DNA of 64,000 bases from Vombatus ursinus (lineage: Eukaryota; Chordata; Mammalia; Diprotodontia; Vombatidae): the NCBI RefSeq assembly GCF_900497805.2, contig NW_020954550.1, positions 32,617,853 to 32,681,852 of the forward strand, in the 5' to 3' direction. The notes beneath the pieces were generated by a model that saw only the letters and a list, made by a program, of their open reading frames with translations, was not told the DNA's origin and ran no database searches. Positions 1 through 10,742 of the stretch are shown in pieces. The translations under genes and the position numbers were made by a program. The number at the start of each line of letters is the position of its first letter. Position 1 is the stretch's first letter.

Positions 1-199
1 ATAGATAAAATGAGAGGGTCAGACAAGATTGAGGCCCCTTCTAGTTGTAAATCAGATGATAAGAATCATGAAATACTCCTTATAAAACACATCTGACATT
101 TGCCCACTGCTTTATCAAGACAAAGAAATTCCTACCTTTTTTTTTCCTTCAGTCATTCTCTCAGAAAGGAATACACACTTTCTTATTCTTATTATTTTG

Positions 200-335
200 T
201 TGTTGTTGTTGAGTAATATCAGTCATGTCTGACTCTTCAGGACTTCATTTGGGGTTTTCTTTGCAAAGATACTGGAGTGGTTTGCCATTTCCATCTCTAG
301 TTCATTTTACAGATGAGGAAACTGAGGCAAACCAG
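200..335 (-). repeat. Class A tRNA-derived SINE, partial
   Basis: The plus strand reads as the reverse complement of the SINE tail: a 'cagtcatgtctgactctt' block, then 'tggggttttctttgcaaa', 'ggagtggtttgccatttcc' and 'gatgaggaaactgaggcaaa'. The tRNA-like head is missing, so the copy is truncated at its 5' end. It is preceded by a (TTG)n run at about 198-211. Confidence 0.8.
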
Positions 336-667
336 GTTTCCAGTGGAATCAGCTTGAGCCTGCACTAGCTGTGTTCCCCCATTATTAGATGCCAGTGATT
401 AACAGTTTAACATCAGCTAGCTTTTACAATGGGACATTTACTTAAACATGTAGCAAGAGTAGAAGTACAAATATCATCCCTTTCCCCCCGGGAGAAAAAA
501 CAAACAAACTTGGGTACATCCTCTTGGTTCAGTTCTTACATAACATTTGTCCCACCAAGTTCATGTCCAGGTACATCTCAACTGCTAGGTGACTTCTCAT
601 GTCAGCTCCCACTGGCCTAGGCCATGAAGATCATTCCTGAAAGTTGTGTCTTGTACCTCTGGGCATC

Positions 668-930
668 GATGCTGCTTGCTGTTCAGTCATTTTTCAATTG
701 TGTCCTACTCTCCACAATCCCACTTGGGGTTTTCTTGGCAAAGTTACTGGAGTGGTTTGCCATTTCCTTCTCCAGCTCACTTTACAGATAAGGAAACTGA
801 GGCAAACAGTTAAGTGACTTGCCCAGGGTCATACAGTTAGTAAGTGTCTGAAGTCAGATTTGAACTCAGGAAGATGAATCTTCCTGATTCCAGACTCAGA
901 GTTCTATCCACTGTGCCACCTGGATGCCCA
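668..930 (-). repeat. Class A tRNA-derived SINE, near full length
   Basis: This holds all parts of class A in reverse: the tail ('ttggggttttcttggcaaa'), the core ('agttaagtgacttgcccag', 'agtaagtgtctgaagtcag'), the B-box region ('gatttgaactcagg') and the tRNA-like head ('tctatccactgtgccacc'). It is the best class A reference copy in the first kilobases. Confidence 0.9.
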
Positions 931-1200
931 AATTGATGCTGCATTGACTGCCAATCAAAAAAGGGCTCCTCTAGACAATTTGAAGCTATTATAGCACATT
1001 TATGCATTCTCTATCTACATTCACTCCAAGTCACTTCCATTTCACTTTATCACAGCTCTCCTAACTGCAGGTTCCTCAGCTTTTCTATATGAGACACCAT
1101 CCCTGCCAATTGACACGAGTCACATCCCTGTTGAACTAGGAACATCTAGTATAAATTATGAGTATATATGAATATAGGGAAGAGAAGGACATGTCTACAA
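931..1200. other. No recognised feature
   Basis: AT-rich sequence without a recognisable repeat, coding region or RNA gene. Its last 8 bases (1193-1200) are the left target duplication of the adjoining hAT element. Confidence 0.5.
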
Positions 1201-1404
1201 CAGGGGTGGGGAACTTGTGGCTTTGAGGCCACATGTGGCCTTCTAGGTCCTCAAGTGTGGTCCTTGGACTGAATCCAAACTTCACAGAGCAAATCCCCTT
1301 AATAAAAGGATTTATTCTGTAAAACTTAGACTGAGTCAAAAGGCTACACCCAAGGGCATAGAAGGCCACATGTGGCATTCGAGGCTGCAGGTTCCCCACC
1401 CCTA
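1201..1404 (+). mobile_element. Non-autonomous hAT DNA transposon (MITE), family 1
   Basis: The ends form inverted repeats: 'caggggtggggaac' on the left and 'gttccccacccct' plus one changed terminal base on the right. The sequence just inside is also inverted (cacatgtggcc and ggccacatgtgg). An 8-bp target duplication flanks it, gtctacaa (1193-1200) and gtctacga (1405-1412), with one mismatch. The 8-bp duplication and CAGGG...CCCTG ends are typical of hAT. There is no transposase coding capacity in 204 bp. A second copy lies at 60546-60738. Confidence 0.88.
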
Positions 1405-1424
1405 GTCTACGACTTTCTACTAAA

Positions 1425-1620
1425 AGAGACAGAACAGAATAAGAGGACTAGATTTGGCATCAGAGGACAAAGGTTTGAATACTGACTCTGCTACTCTTAG
1501 TCTATGTGATTCTGGGCAACTCTTCCTCTCTGGGATTTAATTTTCTCGTCTATAAAATGAGGGAGTTATACTGGTTGACCTCTGATGTCCCTTCCAGCCC
1601 TAAATCTATGATTCCATCAT
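1425..1620 (+). repeat. Class C CORE-SINE
   Basis: Reads head to tail on the plus strand: 'gatttggcatcagaggaca', a B-box-like 'ggtttgaatactgactctg', the core 'tgtgattctgggcaactct', 'tctataaaatgaggg', and the diagnostic tail 'ccttccagccctaaatcta'. It begins about 20 bp after the hAT MITE. Confidence 0.8.
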
Positions 1621-2424
1621 GTTACAAAATGTAATTTGGTCACATAGGGTTTAAAAAGAGTGAAACAAAGGCTATCTGTGTGAACAGAGAGTACTCAAGA
1701 TGATAGCAGGCAGACAGATGCCCTAAGAAAAATGATTCAGAGACGTTTCTGGCTTTGATTTGATTTGATTGGGGCCCCATAACCAGGGAACAAATGAAAG
1801 TAATGAATAGTCTGTATTGCAGAAAGAAAATATTGTTGACAAAGAAACAGAAAACCCTAATAAATGTTGACTTGATGAAGAAACGCTGCCCAAGGGCTTC
1901 AGGGCCACTCAGACTAGTTATTGTTATGGTAACCCTTTCGGGCAGGTCAGCAATGCTGTGCTAAGAGAGCAGAAACAGCAACTTTCAGAACATTCAAAGC
2001 CATTATATTAGAACCCCCAAAATCTTGAATTTCCAGCTAGGAAAGATTGGCTAATAGGACAGGCTAATAGTGAAGGAGTTGGGCAAGGGTTCTGGATTCC
2101 TAATTCTTTGATTAGTCGCGGCTCTCTGGGGAGTAAAAACACAGATTACTCATGGTAAGACTTCTCTTAGGAATATATCACTTCCTTAGGGGTAGGCTAA
2201 TAATAGTCTTCTCTAGTTCTACTTGGCTTATTTCCCAGGTATTTTCTTCAATTTTACAATAATACATTTAAAAATCATAACCCACCCCATTCTGTGACAT
2301 GTAAATGTATTCAAAGATTAGAGCACAAGTTTATCTTTTCTCCCTTCGTACTACATGCCATTTCCTAAATAACAGAAAGAAAAAAAAAGCTATCCATATT
2401 GTTTCTTTCTTTTTCTTTTTTTTT
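1621..2424. other. No recognised feature
   Basis: About 800 bp with no repeat or coding signal that I can name. Open frames here are short and lack any family motif. A T/A-rich stretch near 2380-2425 leads into the following SINE. Confidence 0.45.
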
Positions 2425-2429
2425 AATGA

Positions 2430-2553
2430 GGCATTTGGGGTTAAGTGACTTGCCCAGAGTCATACAGCTAGTGAGTGTTACGTGTCTGAGACCAGATTTG
2501 AACTCAGGTCCTCCTGACTTCAGGGTTGGTGCTCTATCCACTGCACCAACCCC
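2430..2553 (-). repeat. Class W (WSINE1-like) SINE
   Basis: Reverse-oriented short CORE-SINE: 'ttggggttaagtgacttgc', 'cagctagtgagtgttacg', 'gatttgaactcaggtcctc' and 'tctatccactgcacca'. The tRNA-like head lies at the right-hand end. Confidence 0.87.
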
Positions 2554-2585
2554 AAATGCCTCACTGTTGTTGTTGTTGTTGCTGT

Positions 2586-2716
2586 TAGGCAGTTGGGGTT
2601 AAGTGACTTGCCCAGGGTTACACAGTAAGCATCAAGTGTCTGAGGCTGGATTTGAACTCAGGTCATCCTATCTCCAGGGTTGGTGCTCTCTTCTCTGTGT
2701 CACCTAGCTGCCCCTG
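2586..2716 (-). repeat. Class W (WSINE1-like) SINE, second copy
   Basis: Same family and orientation as the copy about 35 bp upstream, separated from it by a (TTG)n run. It shows 'gttggggttaagtgacttg', 'gatttgaactcaggtcatc' and 'cacctagctgcccctg'. The pair is a head-to-tail double insertion or a local duplication. Confidence 0.87.
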
Positions 2717-3225
2717 CTACAGCAAAGTCTTGACTAAGTGGAAAGTTCAAGCAATAGACTATTCTGCTGAAATTAATTTTCTGGTTAACCCTGGGTTAAT
2801 GAGGAGGCTTTTTGTTCTAACACTGTGCTAAAAATATATCTAAAAAGTTTTGATCAGAGTAAAAGGTCAAGAGCCTAGTTCTTCAATTGTGTCTCTTTGT
2901 CTGATCTTTGAAAAGCTTAAAATGACTCCAAATAATTTTTTCTTTAAAAGGAAGGAGGGAGAAGAAATGGAGCAACAAAAGAGTTTCAAAAAGAATTGAC
3001 TCTTTGTCATAAAGAAAAGGAAAAGGCAGTGAAATTGTTGAGTGGAAGAAAACAACTATAAAAAACAAACAAATATCATGGATTAAAATATACTAAAAAG
3101 AAGTCATAATGAAGGAGAAAGCTAATTAAATTTAAAAAATAGCCTCAAACAAAGTAAGCAAATTGAGTGAAAGCACTTTAAATGAAATGAAGAACTAATT
3201 GGTCTTGATAAAGAAAGATTCAGGG

Positions 3226-3440
3226 CAGTTAGATGGCACAGTGGATACAAGGCTTGGCCTGAGTTCAAATGTGGCCTCAGATTCCATGGGCATGTCACTT
3301 ATCCCTGTTTGTCTCAATTTCCTCATCCATAAAAATGAGCTAGGGAAAGAAATTGCAAACCACTCCGTTATTTCTGCCAAGAAAACCTCAAATGTGGTCA
3401 TGAAGAGTCAGACATGACTGAAAATGACTGAACTGAAAGG
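3226..3440 (+). repeat. Class A tRNA-derived SINE
   Basis: Head to tail on the plus strand: 'gcagttagatggcacagtgg', 'gagttcaaatgtggcctca', 'ctcaatttcctcatccat', 'attgcaaaccactcc', 'cctcaaatgtggtcatgaa' and 'gtcagacatgactgaaa'. It is inserted in the A-rich L1 ORF1-type region. Confidence 0.85.
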
Positions 3441-3689
3441 AAGATTTTGTGCCTTTAGTCAAGGATCTTTTATTAACAAAAATGAGACAGAAAAAATTGA
3501 TAAAGAAAATTAAAGATTGTGGATAAAGTTTTAGAAATTTGAATGAAGCCATGAATCAATGGGAAATAACATTCTCAGGTTGGAAAGAAGATCTATAGAA
3601 GTGGTAGAACATGAATAAAAACAAGAAGATAAGAAAGGACAACTCAATTGGAAGTCTTAAAAAACTTTATAAGAAGAGATGACAGAGAT

Positions 3690-3925
3690 GGCAGGTAGGT
3701 GACTTGGTGGGAGCTTGGAGTCAGAAAGACCTGATTTCAAATCTGGCCTCAGATATTTACTAGTTGTTTGATGCTGGGCAAGTTATTCAGTTTCCTCACT
3801 TATAAAATAGGATAATAGTTGCTCCTATCTGGCAGGGTTCTTGACAGAATTAAATAAGATAATAATTGTAAAGCATTTAGCACAGTATCTAGCACCAACT
3901 AAATACTGTATAAATGTTAGTGATG
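3690..3925 (+). repeat. Class B (MIR/THER1-like) CORE-SINE
   Basis: Contains 'cttggagtcagaaagacct', 'tttcaaatctggcctcag', 'gctgggcaagttattcag', 'ataaaataggataatagt' and the L2-like tail 'agcacagtatctagcacc'. A short GAT/GGTGAT microsatellite follows. Confidence 0.75.
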
Positions 3926-4179
3926 ATGGTGATGATAATGATGACAAAACTAGAAGATATTGCTCAGAGAAATAATTTAAAAATCCTTGGATTACCTGAA
4001 ATAAAATGTGAAGAAAGAATCTGGCCACCATTTTTTCACATGAAATTGCTCAAGAAAACTTCCTCAAAGCAGTAAGATCAAGGGACAGAGTACAGACCAA
4101 AAGAATTCACCAGATGACTTCAGAGAGGAATGTGAGATTCAACTAACTCTGACCCATTGTCATCAACCCTTACAATTTC

Positions 4180-5930
4180 ATTTTTAAAAAAAATATCATC
4201 TTACAATCAACTAAGATGAAAAAAATTCACATATCAAGAAATTTTTATTCAAATCTTACAGGATGATTTACCCATCACGATAAAACACAAGAGAAAATGG
4301 ATCATGATTTATTGAAAATCAAGATAAATTGGATTTCTCTCCAGAATCTTCTGTCCAACTAAAAAAGACACAATATTTGAATGTATTGCATGAATATGTG
4401 TGTGCAGAATATTTTTACATACATGCTCATACATATATTTGATTTTCCAGAATAATTCCAAGTGTTTCTATAGGAATAAAAAAAAAGAGGTGAAAACCTT
4501 TGAGACAGAAGTCAAGGGAATAAACCTTTAGTTAATTCCTTTGGAAGTCATGCTAGGTAGGGGTTCAGTGGCAAACTTCAGTTAAAGCCAACTTTCAAGT
4601 TCCAAGTCACTAAATAATAAAGGGATTCCACAAGGATGTTGTGTAGACCTAACTAAACGACCATCTGGATATTATGACATGAAACTAAATCTTTCTTTAC
4701 TAAAATCAATTAGTTCTTGATTTCATTTAAGGTGTTTTTATCCAATTTGCTGTGTTTTATGCTAGATCTAACTGTTTCAGGCTATTATTAACTTAATTAG
4801 TTATTTTCCCCCCAATTATGACTTTTTTCAGTATCTTTTAATTCATAACTTTAATTTAATGTTTGTGGTGGTACAGAACACAGTTGGGGATTTATTAAAA
4901 TGCTATTTAGAATGAAATAAATCTATTTAAACTATTATGATTTTCTATAATCTCAAAGGGTGCAAGGACAGACCAGGCAGGGGGATTTTCCAAAATGACA
5001 GCAAAATGACAGCCGTTTAGAAAGATCTGTAATTACCTCAATGAGTTTGGGCTCTGACTCAGAAAGGGCATCAAAATGACAGGTATGATTCCCCCACTGG
5101 AACCATCATAGAAGAACATCAAGGCAACAAAGTTTCTGTATCATTTAAAAAATGCTCAATAACGAAGTCACTTTGATTGCCATCAAAAGGTCACAACTGG
5201 ACTTGGGAATGATGAGAAAGAGACCAAGATATAGACAAAGAATATGTATGTACTTCATAATAATATGACAATAGCAAAGCAATAAAGAAAAATAAGAGAT
5301 GATAGAGAAGAATTATTTGATCATGGACATCAATTATTGAACAAACAGAAATGAATAGGAGGGTCAGGGGAGAGGAGATTTCATCTTCGTATATACAGGG
5401 TTGAGCACATTACCAAGCAGGCGGATGTTTAATAAATCTTTGTTGGATTTAATCTTAAAAGTGACAAACAAAGGAAAAAGGGAGTGGATGGAGGGAGAAG
5501 GGCTAAACACAAGCATATGAACTACATAGGTAATTTTTAACAATCTAGAAACTGGAGTTAGTGCTATAGTAGTGTGTTGAGGTTAATGTGTATGTTTATA
5601 AAGACCGAGATTCAAACTGTGTCTAAGGTTCTGGGTAAGTATGACAGAAAGAAGCTATGTTGCATACAGGTGATTGGAACTGTATTTTCTAAAGAAGACA
5701 TATCTTACATTTTGCTGACAAGATAATGATTATAGCTGATCATAATAAGGGAAAAATCAAATTTAACAGTTTTAACTGAATATTAGCTTTCACCTATGAA
5801 AAAGAAAACAGATTACAAAATAGATTAAAAAGACAAGGTCTGACACCCTATTGCCTATAGGAAATATACCTAGGATTGAAAGACACAGGTTTAAAATGAA
5901 AGGTTAGAAACATATTTACTAAAAAAATCT
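4180..5930. other. No recognised feature; possible L2 tail at 5403-5452
   Basis: About 1.75 kb of AT-rich sequence without a recognisable family. The only recognisable motif is 'aataaatctttgttggatt' at about 5430, which resembles the terminal 'aataaatgcttgttg' shared by L2 and MIR 3' ends. Purine-rich and AT-rich words elsewhere may be a worn-out LINE, but no diagnostic motif is visible. Confidence 0.35.
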
Positions 5931-6540
5931 TTGAGGTTTCACCTCACACCTGCCAGATGGGCAAAGATGAAAAAGGATGAAAAAAAGGACAAATCTTTGA
6001 GAGGCTGTGAAAGGATAGGGAAGCTAATGCATCACTAATAGAACACTGATTAAGTGTGAGCATTTTGGAAAGCAATTTGGAACTATAACCTAGGAGTCAC
6101 TAAATTGTGCATACTCTTTTATCCAGTGATGTCAAGGCCAGGCATATATCCCAAAGAGGTCATAGATAGCTGGAAAGACTGTAAGTACAAAAATATTTAT
6201 AGCAGCATATTTTATTGTATCAAATAACTGGAAACAAAGTGGGTGACTATCAATTGGGGAATGGCTAACCAATTTGTGGTATATAAGTGTAACAGAATAA
6301 AATTGCATTGTAAGAAATAAAGAATCTAGAGAATTTAGAGAAACTTGGAAAGCCATGAGCAGAGTGAAATGAGCAGAACCAAAACAACAATTTGTAGCCT
6401 GACTGCAGTGATATAAAGGGAAACAACCTTGAAATACTTCAGACTTCTAATCAAAGTTGTGCCCAATTGTGATTTCAGAATACTGCTGAAAAAATGGAGG
6501 TCTTTATCATAAAGCCTCAAAGATACTCCAAGCATAAAGT
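5930..6540 (+). mobile_element. L1 3' end, old copy
   Basis: Follows the marsupial L1 ORF2 C-terminus and 3' UTR: 'cacctcacacctgccagatg', 'gcatactcttttatccag', 'atatcccaaagaggtcat', 'aaaaatatttatagcagc', 'caattggggaatggctaacc' and 'gagtgaaatgagcagaacc'. It is 5' truncated and many changes separate it from the other copies here, so it is old. Confidence 0.78.
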
Positions 6541-6765
6541 CAGACTGGCTTGCCTAATTCACTGAAAAACCTACACAAGGGTTTAATTATGATGTTGGTG
6601 GAGGCCTGACTGTAGCTCAGAGACTATCTCAAGCCCAACTATAATGACAAATGTGATGAGAGCTGTCATGACCCGGGTGAGAATGTATTGGGCCCCAAAT
6701 CAGTGGCTCTGATTGTCGAGCTGGAGAAAACAGCAACTAAGGAACTCAGGATTAATCATTAATTA
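6541..6765. other. Spacer between two L1 fragments, nothing recognised
   Basis: A moderately GC-balanced 225-bp stretch with no repeat recognised. It separates the end of one L1 fragment from the start of the next. Confidence 0.4.
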
Positions 6766-7498
6766 ATATCAATACAAAAATGCTAAATAAAACACTGGAG
6801 ACCCAATGTATAAAAATATGCATTATAATAAAGTAGGATTTATACCAGGAATGCAAAGATGACTCAATACACAAGCATTACTGCTATAATTAATCCCATT
6901 AAACATAATAAACAAAATAATAATAAACATAATAAAAAACCACATGGCTATGTATTAAATCCAGAAAAACCTCTGATAAAATACATATTATTATTATTGT
7001 TATTGTCTATTATTATATTTCTATTATTGTCATTATATATTATTTGTTATTATTGTATTATAAAAACACTAAGTATTAGAATGAAATAATTTTTTTTGAC
7101 ACAATAGAAAACATTTATTTGAACCCATATACAGAATTAAATGTAATGTAAAACTCAGTATGGGGTTTAAACAGGCTTTTTACTATCACAGTCATTATTT
7201 ATTAGTCCTAGAAATACTAGTTCTAGCAATATAGAATTGAAAAAATCATTGATAGAGAGTAGGTAGAATCTCTATTTGCAGGTGATATGGTGACTTATTT
7301 AGAAAACCCAAAAGATAATGATAAATTGTATCTATCTAAAATCATCAGCAAGCATTATCCACAATTGAGATAAGGTAGAAGCCTTCCCATTAAGGATCAG
7401 GGGTGAAGAAAGGATGCCAATTATCACCACTGTTTTTCAATATTGAACTAGAAATGTTAGCTATAGCAGTAAGAGAAGAAAAATAAATTTAAGGAATT

Positions 7499-7513
7499 AG
7501 AATAGGCAATGGA
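7499..7513 (+). repeat. Left target-site duplication of the HAL1-like insertion
   Basis: The 15-bp word 'agaataggcaatgga' in L1 ORF2 is repeated exactly at 9755-9769, right after the poly(A) end of the inserted element. Confidence 0.9.
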
Positions 7514-7519
7514 AATTTA

Positions 7520-9754
7520 GGGGCGGAGCCAAGATGGAGGAGGGAAAGCAGTGATTGTCTTGAGCTCTCTCCCAAAGCCCTCCAAATACCTAAAAAAATG
7601 ACTCTAAACAAATTCGAAAGCTGCAGAACCCACAAAAAAGACAGAGTGAAACAAATTTCCAGCCCAAGACAGCCTGGATGGTTGATCAGAAAGGTAAACC
7701 GTGCCAGGCGGGGAGAGGAAAGCAGTTTGGCGTGGGTGCGCAGACAGGCCCCAGCGACCCTAGAGCAGGACTCAGAGGACTGAATCGTGGGCAGCTATAG
7801 CGGTTTCTAGACTTCTCAACCCCTGAACACCAAAGACAACTTAAAGGTCAGTGGGAAAAGTCTGTGACTGCGGTGAGAGAGGAGCTAGGTCTCAGATGCA
7901 AGTCTCGAGCATGGCCCGGGGCCACAGCTTTTTCCTGAGCTTTCAGCCCACAGACTGAGTGGCTGATCAGAGGGGTATTACAGGGATCTCTTTGCCAGTG
8001 CTGAGGCAGGAATCTCTTGGTTTACCTGTGCTTGGATCTGGGTCACAGTTCTGAGGGGCTGTCCTGGGGTGAGGAGGAGCGCTGGTGTGGTGGAGCTTGT
8101 TGTGGTGGTGGAGAGGAGACACCTCGCCTTTTATCATAGCACCTTGGAAGAACTGAAAATTTACAGGTCCCTAGAAGTACCTCTGAAAACAGCTGTACAA
8201 ACTCCCGAAGCTTGGGACAGTACACTCTTCAAATTGGAAGTAGATTTTTACCTTAACAAAGAGTTTAAAACTCAAGTAATTGGCCGGGATCATGAGCAAG
8301 CAGAGCAAAAAGAGTCAGACTATATTATCTTACTTTGGTGACAAAAAAGATCAAAACATACAACCAGAAGAAGACAACAAAGTCAAAGCTCCTACATCCA
8401 AAGCCTCCAAGAAGAATATGAATCAGTCCCAGGCCTTGGAAGAGCTCCAAAGGGATTTTGAGAAGCAAGTGAGAGAAGTAGAGGAAGAAATGAGAGTGAT
8501 GCAAGAAAATCATGAAAAACAAGTCAACAGCTTGTTAAAGGAGACCCAAAAAATTACTGAAGAAAATAACATCTTAAAAAAACAGCCTAACCCAAATGGC
8601 AAAAGAGGTCCAAAAAGCCAATGAGGAGAAGAATGCCCTAAAAAGCAAAATTGGCCAAATGGAAAAGGAAGTCCAAAAGAAGAAATACAAAAGAAAATAC
8701 TTCCTTCAAAATTTGAATAGAGCAATTGGAAGCTAATGACTTTATGAGAAATCAAGACACTATAAAACAAACCCAAAAGAATGAAAAATTAGAAAACAAT
8801 GTGAAATATCTCATTGGAAAAACAACTGACCTTGGAAAATAGATCCAGGAGAGAGAATTTAAAAATTACTGGACTATCGGAAAGGTGTGATCAAAAAAAG
8901 AGCCTAGACCTCACCTTTCAAGAAATGATCAAGGAAAACTGTCCTGATATTTTAGAGCCAGAGGGCAAAATAGAAATTGAAAGAATCCACTGATCTCCTC
9001 CTGAAAGAGATCCCAAAAGGAAAACTCCTAGGAATATTGTAGCCAAATTCCAGAGTTCCCAGGTCAAGGAAAAAATATTACAAGCAGCCAGAAAGAAACA
9101 ATTCAAGTATTGTGGAAACACAATCAGAATAACACAAGATTTAGCTGCTTCTACATTAAGGGACTGCAGGGCATGGAACAGAATATTCCGGAGAGCAAAG
9201 GAGATAGGATTACAACCAAGAATCACCTACCCAGAAAAACTGAGTATAATCCTGCAGGGGAAAACATGGTCATTCAGTGAAATAGAGGACTTTCAAGCAT
9301 TCTTGATGAAAAGACCAGAGTTGAATAGAAAATTTGATTTTCAAGTACAAGACTCAAGTGGAACATGAAGAGGTAAACAGGAAAGAGAAAATCATAAGAG
9401 ACTTATTAAGGCTGAACTGTTTACATTCCTGCATGGAAAGATGATATTTGTAACTCATGAGACCTTTGTCAGTATTAGGGTAGTTGGAGGGGAAAAAATT
9501 ATATGTACATATATATAGATAGGAAATGGGGTACAGAAATCCATCCTGCCCTACAGGAAAATTGAAGGGGAAGGGGATAAGAGAAGGGGGGAAGAGATAG
9601 AAGGGAGTGCAGACTAGGGGAAGGGGTATTTAGAATGCATGCCATCTTGGGGTGGGGGGAGGAGTGAGATGGGGTGAAAATTTGGAACTCAAAATCTTGT
9701 GGAAGTAAATGTTGAAAACAAAAAAATAAATAAATAAATTACCATTAAAAAAAA
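7520..9754 (+). mobile_element. HAL1-like half-LINE (5' UTR, ORF1, 3' UTR; no ORF2)
   Basis: Starts with 'ggggcggagccaagatgg', a typical full-length mammalian L1 5' start. A GC-richer 5' UTR of about 770 bp follows, then one ORF1, then directly a 3' UTR of about 390 bp ending 'aaataaataaataaattacc' and poly(A). No ORF2 or endonuclease/RT sequence is present. An exact 15-bp target duplication (7499-7513, 9755-9769) shows that the whole 2.2 kb arrived as one unit by target-primed reverse transcription. HAL1 elements of this layout are known from mammals. An internally deleted L1 transcript is the alternative. Confidence 0.82.
8292..9368 (+). pseudogene. L1/HAL1-type ORF1p, broken
   Basis: LINE-encoded RNA-binding chaperone. 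The start at 8292 (MSKQSKKSQ) is chosen because the four codons before it are 5' UTR. The first 110 or so codons are open (8292-8624): a charged N-terminus ('TILSYFGDKKDQ'), then a long Glu/Lys/Gln-rich coiled coil ('QREVEEEMRV'-like heptads). A frame change near 8580-8600 breaks the frame, and further stops occur downstream. The C-terminal domain is still recognisable up to the stop at 9366-9368: 'QPRITYPEKLS' matches the conserved 'QPRISYPAKLSF' motif of L1 ORF1p, followed by 'RPELNRKFDFQVQ'. If whole it would be about 358 residues, close to the family norm. It is non-functional as it stands. Confidence 0.85.
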
Positions 9755-9769
9755 AGAATAGGCAATGGA
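9755..9769 (+). repeat. Right target-site duplication of the HAL1-like insertion
   Basis: Exact repeat of 7499-7513. The interrupted L1 continues directly after it. Confidence 0.9.
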
Positions 9770-10680
9770 GGAAAAAAAAAACTATTGCTCTTTGCTGATG
9801 ATATGATGGTATACTTAGAGAATCCTAGAGAATCAACTAAAAAAAAACTAGTTGAAATAATTAACAACTTTAGCAAAGCTGCAGGATTTAAAATATACCC
9901 ACTGAAATCATCCGTATTCCTATACCAACAAAGTCTAGCAGCAAGACATAGAAAGAGAAATTCCATTTAAAATAACCATAGATAATGTAAAATACTTGGG
10001 AGTCTACCTGCCAACACAAACTCAGGAGCTATATGGTCACAATTATAAAACACCTTTTATATAAATAAAGTCATATCTAACAATCAGGAACATATCAATT
10101 GTTTATGGGTAGGCCAAGCCAATATAATAAAAAGGATAATTTTATGGAAGTTAATTTACTTATTAAATGCCATACCAATCAAACTACCAAAAATTATTGT
10201 ATAAATATAGAAAAAATAACAACAAAATTCATCTGGAGGAGCAAAAGGTCAAGAATATCAAGGGAATTAATGAAAAAAAAATGTTAAGGGAGGTGGTCTA
10301 GCCATACCAGATCTCAAACTGCACTATAAAATGGTAATCATTAAAACAATTTGGTACTGGCTAAAAAATAGAGAGGTGGATTAGTGGAATTGATTAGATA
10401 CACAATACAAGGTAGTAAATGACCATAGTGTTCTAGTGTTTGTTTGATAAACCCAAAAACCCAAGCTTTTGGGAAAAGTACTTACTATTTGACAAAAACT
10501 GCTGGGGAAACTGGAAAACAGTATGGCAAAAACTAGGTATAGATCAACATCCTTCAACAAGATAAGGTCAAAAAGAGTACACAATTTAGACATAAAGGGT
10601 GATACCATAAGCAAGGTAGGGGAGCATGGAATAGTTTACCTTTCAGATCTACAGAACAAGGAAGAATTTTGATCAAACGA

Positions 10681-10696
10681 GAGAGACAAAGAGAGG

Positions 10697-10742
<46 letters not shown>
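10681..10742 (+). repeat. (GA)n microsatellite
   Basis: About 20 uninterrupted GA units (10701-10738), preceded by imperfect ones. It lies within the L1 ORF2 C-terminal part, where it replaces or expands an A/G-rich stretch. Confidence 0.95.

Larger units (their letters stand above)
2900..4180 (+). mobile_element. Degraded L1/HAL1 ORF1-type region, interrupted by two SINEs
   Basis: A-rich plus-strand sequence. At about 3945-4010 it translates in part as an ORF1-like run containing 'RNNLKILGLPE', a hallmark of the L1 ORF1p RRM region. The upstream A-rich 'gaaat/gaaaa' text (2940-3225, 3440-3685) fits the coiled-coil part. Frames are heavily interrupted. Two SINEs (3226-3440, 3690-3925) sit inside. 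Whether this is L1 or HAL1 cannot be decided by eye. Confidence 0.45.

Noticed and set aside
8069-8341. 90-codon ORF upstream of the LINE ORF1
   Set aside because: It lies in the 5' UTR of the HAL1-like element and overlaps the ORF1 start in another frame. No family motif.
10681-10742. Repeat array considered as a CRISPR-like or satellite structure
   Set aside because: A plain (GA)n microsatellite. No regularly spaced repeats with unique spacers occur anywhere in the window.
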